Shown here: positions 7,731 through 10,224 of the stretch, in pieces
How positions within the stretch are numbered: position 1 is the first letter of the stretch
Layout: each line of letters starts with the position of its first letter
Source: Salibacteraceae bacterium
GTDB lineage: Bacteria > Bacteroidota > Bacteroidia > Flavobacteriales_G > Salibacteraceae
Direction: 5' to 3'
Assembly: GCA_023262195.1 (NCBI GenBank)
Contig: JALRDM010000174.1
Span: forward strand, 1 to 10,224
Length of the DNA: 10,224 bases
Notes under the pieces: generated by a model
What the model was told of the DNA's origin: nothing
Seen by the model: only the letters and a program-made list of their open reading frames with translations
Database searches by the model: none
Position numbers and translations under genes: made by a program

Positions 7731-7749
7731 AGGTATTTTTTGTGAGGAT

Positions 7750-7779
7750 CAAATTTAACATTACCGACTTTTTAAGCAG
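7750..7779 (-). promoter_or_regulatory. Candidate promoter for paaE
   Basis: On the minus strand TAAATTTG (7757-7750) is a full match to the TAnnTTTG -7 box. Nineteen bases further upstream is CTG (7779-7777), one base from the TTG of the -33 element. Transcription would begin near 7743, a leader of about 12 bases. The -7 box is good, the -33 box imperfect. Confidence 0.45.
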
Positions 7780-7830
7780 AGAACAATTCTTGCTTCGAGT
7801 CTGTTTTTACCATGATTTTAGTCATCGCGA

Positions 7831-7861
7831 TTGCTCTTTGGGCAGTTGAGATTTATATTCG
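7831..7861 (+). promoter_or_regulatory. Candidate promoter for paaA-paaB
   Basis: TTG at 7831-7833, a 20-base spacer and TATATTCG at 7854-7861 match TTG-N(17-23)-TAnnTTTG with one mismatch in the -7 box. Transcription would begin near 7868, leaving about 12 bases before the ATG at 7881. This geometry mirrors the paaE and lipoprotein promoters. It also argues that the in-frame ATG at 7812 is upstream of the transcript. The two paa promoters lie about 50 bases apart, so one regulator site between them could control both; I see no clear operator palindrome. Confidence 0.4.
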
Positions 7862-7880
7862 TAATCATACAAGAGAACTT

Positions 7881-8828
7881 ATGTCAGAGAAAGATCTAGA
7901 GAAAATATTTCAAGATAAAGTAGACAACGAAGTCAAGATTGAGCCAAAGGATTGGATGCCCGATGCTTATAGAAAAACTTTAGTAAGGCAAATTTCACAA
8001 CATGCACACAGTGAGGTGGTGGGCATGCTGCCTGAGGCAAATTGGATTACCCGAGCTCCGAGCCTAACAAGAAAAGTGGCGCTCTTGGCAAAAATTCAAG
8101 ACGAAGCAGGCCATGGTTTGTATCTCTACAGTGCTTGCGAAACGCTCGGTGTTGAGCGTGATGAGACCATTGAGGATTTACATTCAGGCAAGGCAAAATA
8201 CTCTTCAATTTTCAACTATCCTACGCTCACTTGGGCTGACATTGGTGCCATTGGTTGGTTGGTAGACGGAGCCGCAATTATGAATCAAGTTCCATTGTGT
8301 CGATGCAGTTTTGGTCCATACAGTAGAGCGATGATTCGGGTTTGCAAGGAAGAAAGCTTTCATCAGCGCCAGGGCTACAGCATTATGCTTAAAATGGCTC
8401 AAGGTACAGCCGAGCAAAAGCGCATGGCGCAAGATGCCATAAATAGATGGTGGTGGCCAGCATTGATGATGTTTGGACCAAATGATTCAGACTCTGAGCA
8501 CTCGGCACAAAGTATGAAGTGGAAAATCAAGCGCTTCAGCAATGATGAATTAAGACAGCGTTTCTTGGATATGACCGTGCCTCAATGTCACCTTTTAGGG
8601 TGTGAAGTTCCAGATCCGGACCTCAAGTTCAATGAGGAGACCGGCCATTGGGAAATGGGTGAAATCGATTGGGATGAGTTTTGGAACGTTGTGAAAGGTA
8701 ATGGAAAGTGCAATCGCGAGCGATTGAGAGCTAGAAAAGGTGCCTATGACAATGGCGAATGGGTAAGAGAGGCAGCACTAGCTTACGCAGAAAAGAAACG
8801 CAAACGAAAAGCAGCCGCAGCGGCCTAA
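7881..8828 (+). CDS. paaA: Phenylacetyl-CoA epoxidase, catalytic subunit A
   Basis: Catalytic di-iron subunit that converts phenylacetyl-CoA to the ring-1,2-epoxide with O2 and NADPH-derived electrons, the key step of aerobic phenylacetate degradation. The 315 residues (E. coli 309) align by eye along the whole length: [11 protein letters not shown] near the start, then [66 protein letters not shown]. Both iron-binding ExxH motifs of the ferritin-like fold are present: E75-A-G-H78 and E158-S-F-H161. I chose the ATG at 7881 because it yields the family N-terminus; the ATG at 7812 would add a hydrophobic 23-residue leader not expected in a cytoplasmic enzyme. The tail is very basic and Ala-rich (KKRKRK then five Ala). 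paaB follows after 21 bases. In characterised systems PaaA needs PaaC as its structural partner, and paaC is not seen here. Confidence 0.96.
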   Translation: MSEKDLEKIFQDKVDNEVKIEPKDWMPDAYRKTLVRQISQHAHSEVVGMLPEANWITRAPSLTRKVALLAKIQDEAGHGLYLYSACETLGVERDETIEDLHSGKAKYSSIFNYPTLTWADIGAIGWLVDGAAIMNQVPLCRCSFGPYSRAMIRVCKEESFHQRQGYSIMLKMAQGTAEQKRMAQDAINRWWWPALMMFGPNDSDSEHSAQSMKWKIKRFSNDELRQRFLDMTVPQCHLLGCEVPDPDLKFNEETGHWEMGEIDWDEFWNVVKGNGKCNRERLRARKGAYDNGEWVREAALAYAEKKRKRKAAAAA

Positions 8829-8849
8829 TATATTATACACCACTAATCT

Positions 8850-9140
8850 ATGTCATCAAAGAAAAATTGGCCTCTATGGGAGGTGTTTATAAGAAGCAAG
8901 GCTGGTCTTAATCATCGGCATTCTGGGAGTTTACATGCAGCTGACGCTGATATGGCACTTGAAATGGCGAGAGACGTTTATACTCGGAGAAACGAAGGGG
9001 TAAGTATTTGGGTGGTTGAATCAAATAACATTCACGCTTCTGACCCCGATGCCAAGGATGCGCTTTTCGATCCGGCAAACGATAAAATTTATAGACATCC
9101 TACGTTCTATGAGCTTCCTGACGAAGTGAAGCATATGTAA
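8850..9140 (+). CDS. paaB: Phenylacetyl-CoA epoxidase subunit B
   Basis: Small non-catalytic subunit that bridges PaaA-PaaC dimers in the epoxidase. The 96 residues match the family length (E. coli 95) and sequence: WPLWEVFIRSKAGLNHRHSG, SLHAADADMALEMARD, YTRRNEGVSIWVV, FDPANDKIYRHPTFY, ending DEVKHM much like the E. coli protein. The ATG at 8850 starts 21 bases after paaA with no Shine-Dalgarno, so the two are probably one transcript. The next gene, 17 bases beyond the stop, is a photolyase on the opposite strand, where paaC and paaD would ordinarily be expected. Confidence 0.96.
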   Translation: MSSKKNWPLWEVFIRSKAGLNHRHSGSLHAADADMALEMARDVYTRRNEGVSIWVVESNNIHASDPDAKDALFDPANDKIYRHPTFYELPDEVKHM

Positions 9141-9157
9141 CCAAGTTAAGGCTACTA

Positions 9158-10224
9158 TCAGCTCAGCGCTTCTTTATACGTATTAATGGCCCGTTCGCGG
9201 GCCGTTTTATGATCAACAATTGGTTCAGGGTAGGAATCTTTTTCAAACTCCGGCACCCACTTTCGTATGAAATGTTTTCCAGGGTCAAATTTATCAGTCT
9301 GCAGATACGGATTGAAAACTCGAAAGTACGGGGCTGCGTCTACACCACTGCCCGAGGCCCACTGCCAGCCACCGTTGTTTGATGCGAGTTCAAAATCAAT
9401 CAACTTTCTAGCGAAGTAAGCCTCACCCCAGCGCCAATCAACCAAGAGGTGCTTGGTGAGGAAGCTGGCCACAATCATGCGCACACGGTTGTGCATGAAG
9501 CCCGTTTCATTCAATTCGCGCATACCGGCATCTACAATAGGATACCCAGTTTTTCCATCACACCAAGCCTGAAACTCTTCCTCATTATTCCTCCAAGGAA
9601 TTTGATCATATTTTGACCGGAAGCTGCGCTCAACCACATGAGGAAAATGCCACAGAATCATTTGGTAGAAATCTCTCCAGATCAGCTCATTTAGCCACTT
9701 TTTACTGTGCGTTTCTCCCATTCGAGTCAATGCGCGAATACTCACCGTGCCAAATCGAAGGTGTACGGAAATTCTAGTTGTGCCTCGGGTTGATGGAATA
9801 TCCCTTTTGTCGGCATATGCCTTGAGCGTCTTCGCATCTATTTCTGAATTGCTCCAATCTTCTTCATGTGGTTCAAACCCCATTGACTCTAATGTGAGTA
9901 GGTCTTGATTCTCAGAAGAAGCAAAATAATCGAAGTATTCTTCCGTTGGATATGACTTGAAGAAATAGTCATTTGCTTTTTCACGCCATTTTCGTGCGTA
10001 AGGCGAATAGACCGTATAGGGAGTGCCATCGTTTTTTAGGACCTCGTCTTTTTCAAAAATCACATGGTCTTTAAACGCTCTGAATCGTAGGTCTTTGCTC
10101 TGATATAATTCAAATATGGCCTTGTCTCTTTCTCGTGCATATGGCTCGTAGTCACGGTTGGCATAGAGCCCAGAGATATAGTGATTTGAGAGAAGTTTTT
10201 TATGGATCTCTAACGGAATGCCAT
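9158..10224 (-). CDS. phrB: Deoxyribodipyrimidine (CPD) photolyase, class I; N-terminus beyond the window
   Basis: Light-driven FAD enzyme that splits cyclobutane pyrimidine dimers in DNA. About 354 residues are visible. The frame stays open to the right edge and the residues upstream of the GTG at 10063 (DYEPYARERDKAIF..., RFRAFKDHVIFEKDEVL) are normal photolyase sequence, so that GTG is an internal Val; roughly 75-80 N-terminal residues (antenna domain) are missing. The FAD/DNA-binding part shows ELIWRDFY (9665-9688; equivalents of E. coli E274 and W277), MHNRVRMI, DWRWGEAYF, NGGWQW (9359-9376; inner Trp of the electron-transfer chain), GVDAAPYFRVFNP and KFDPGKHFIRKWVPE. ELIW and MHNR favour CPD photolyase over cryptochromes or 6-4 photolyases. 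Its 3' end converges on paaB and contains a hairpin that could terminate paaAB. Confidence 0.93.
   Translation of the reverse strand, partial: GIPLEIHKKLLSNHYISGLYANRDYEPYARERDKAIFELYQSKDLRFRAFKDHVIFEKDEVLKNDGTPYTVYSPYARKWREKANDYFFKSYPTEEYFDYFASSENQDLLTLESMGFEPHEEDWSNSEIDAKTLKAYADKRDIPSTRGTTRISVHLRFGTVSIRALTRMGETHSKKWLNELIWRDFYQMILWHFPHVVERSFRSKYDQIPWRNNEEEFQAWCDGKTGYPIVDAGMRELNETGFMHNRVRMIVASFLTKHLLVDWRWGEAYFARKLIDFELASNNGGWQWASGSGVDAAPYFRVFNPYLQTDKFDPGKHFIRKWVPEFEKDSYPEPIVDHKTARERAINTYKEALS
9188..9208 (+). terminator. Intrinsic terminator for paaAB, embedded in the photolyase coding sequence
   Basis: GGCCCG (9188-9193) and CGGGCC (9198-9203) form a perfect all-G/C 6-bp stem with a TTCG loop, followed by GTTTTAT (9204-9210). 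It can be extended by a T-G wobble and A-T pairs at its foot. It lies 47 bases after the paaB stop and has the T-run only on the + strand, so it would stop paaAB transcription and not that of photolyase. On the minus strand it encodes the Ala-Arg-Glu-Arg-Ala stretch near the photolyase C-terminus, so protein coding could also explain part of the symmetry. Confidence 0.6.

Noticed and set aside
7341..7745. 134-codon open frame on the + strand opposite paaE
   Set aside because: Antisense to conserved FAD and NAD(P) domain codons; no family resemblance, so treated as a shadow.
7812..7880. In-frame N-terminal extension of PaaA starting at ATG 7812, encoding a hydrophobic leader
   Set aside because: PaaA proteins are cytoplasmic and begin as seen from 7881; the extension overlaps the candidate paaA promoter and would lie upstream of the predicted transcript.
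8814..8824. Palindrome GCCGCAGCGGC at the end of paaA as a hairpin
   Set aside because: The one-base centre leaves no room for a loop without breaking pairs, and it is explained by the Ala codons of the C-terminal tail.
9158..10063. Photolyase as a truncated 301-residue protein starting at GTG 10063
   Set aside because: The frame continues to the window edge with normal photolyase sequence upstream, so the gene is cut by the window, not truncated.

Overview
This window looks like a chromosomal segment of a Bacteroidota bacterium, most likely a flavobacterium-like lineage (inference). The protein families are typical of that phylum: a glutaminyl-cyclase-like M28 peptidase, a polA with a Bacteroidota-style linker, and a yicC-gmk-nadD cluster. 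Most starts lack a Shine-Dalgarno sequence and are preceded by AT-rich DNA. The best promoter follows the Bacteroidota consensus TTG-N(17-23)-TAnnTTTG instead of the E. coli sigma-70 form. I see no transposon, integrase, CRISPR array, tRNA or rRNA. Every intergenic gap is shorter than about 150 bases, and coding density is very high.

Left part (1-6632, all + strand). The window opens in the C-terminus of an M28 zinc peptidase, followed by a possible terminator. Full-length polA (928 aa, all three activities intact) comes next. A close match to a Bacteroidota promoter sits across the polA stop codon and appears to start a second transcription unit: a lipoprotein of unknown function, a small secreted cysteine-containing protein of unknown function, yicC (endoribonuclease family), gmk (guanylate kinase) and nadD (nicotinate-nucleotide adenylyltransferase). 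These five genes are tightly packed, with two 4-base ATGA overlaps and one 3-base gap. Two uncharacterised envelope proteins are therefore probably co-transcribed with nucleotide and cofactor housekeeping genes.

Middle part (6630-9140). nadD converges on paaE with only 21 bases between the stop codons, and both TAG stops form the foot of one perfect inverted repeat. paaE (reductase of phenylacetyl-CoA epoxidase) is divergent from paaA-paaB (catalytic and bridging subunits), with candidate promoters for both directions in the roughly 150-base gap. PaaA, PaaB and PaaE belong to one complex that epoxidises the ring of phenylacetyl-CoA. The usual partners paaC and paaD are not next to paaB, which is the main gene-content oddity here.

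Right part (9158-10224, - strand). A class I CPD photolyase runs off the right edge; its coding frame extends to the window end, well past the nearest in-window GTG. A GC-rich hairpin followed by a T-run lies inside the end of the photolyase gene, oriented to terminate paaAB transcripts.

The most useful points for follow-up are the missing paaC/paaD, the uncharacterised lipoprotein/secreted pair and its promoter, the terminator embedded in the photolyase gene, the clamp-binding-like motif in PolA, and the same-frame yicC-gmk junction with a TTG start. I did not find convincing evidence of a wholly new multi-gene system.
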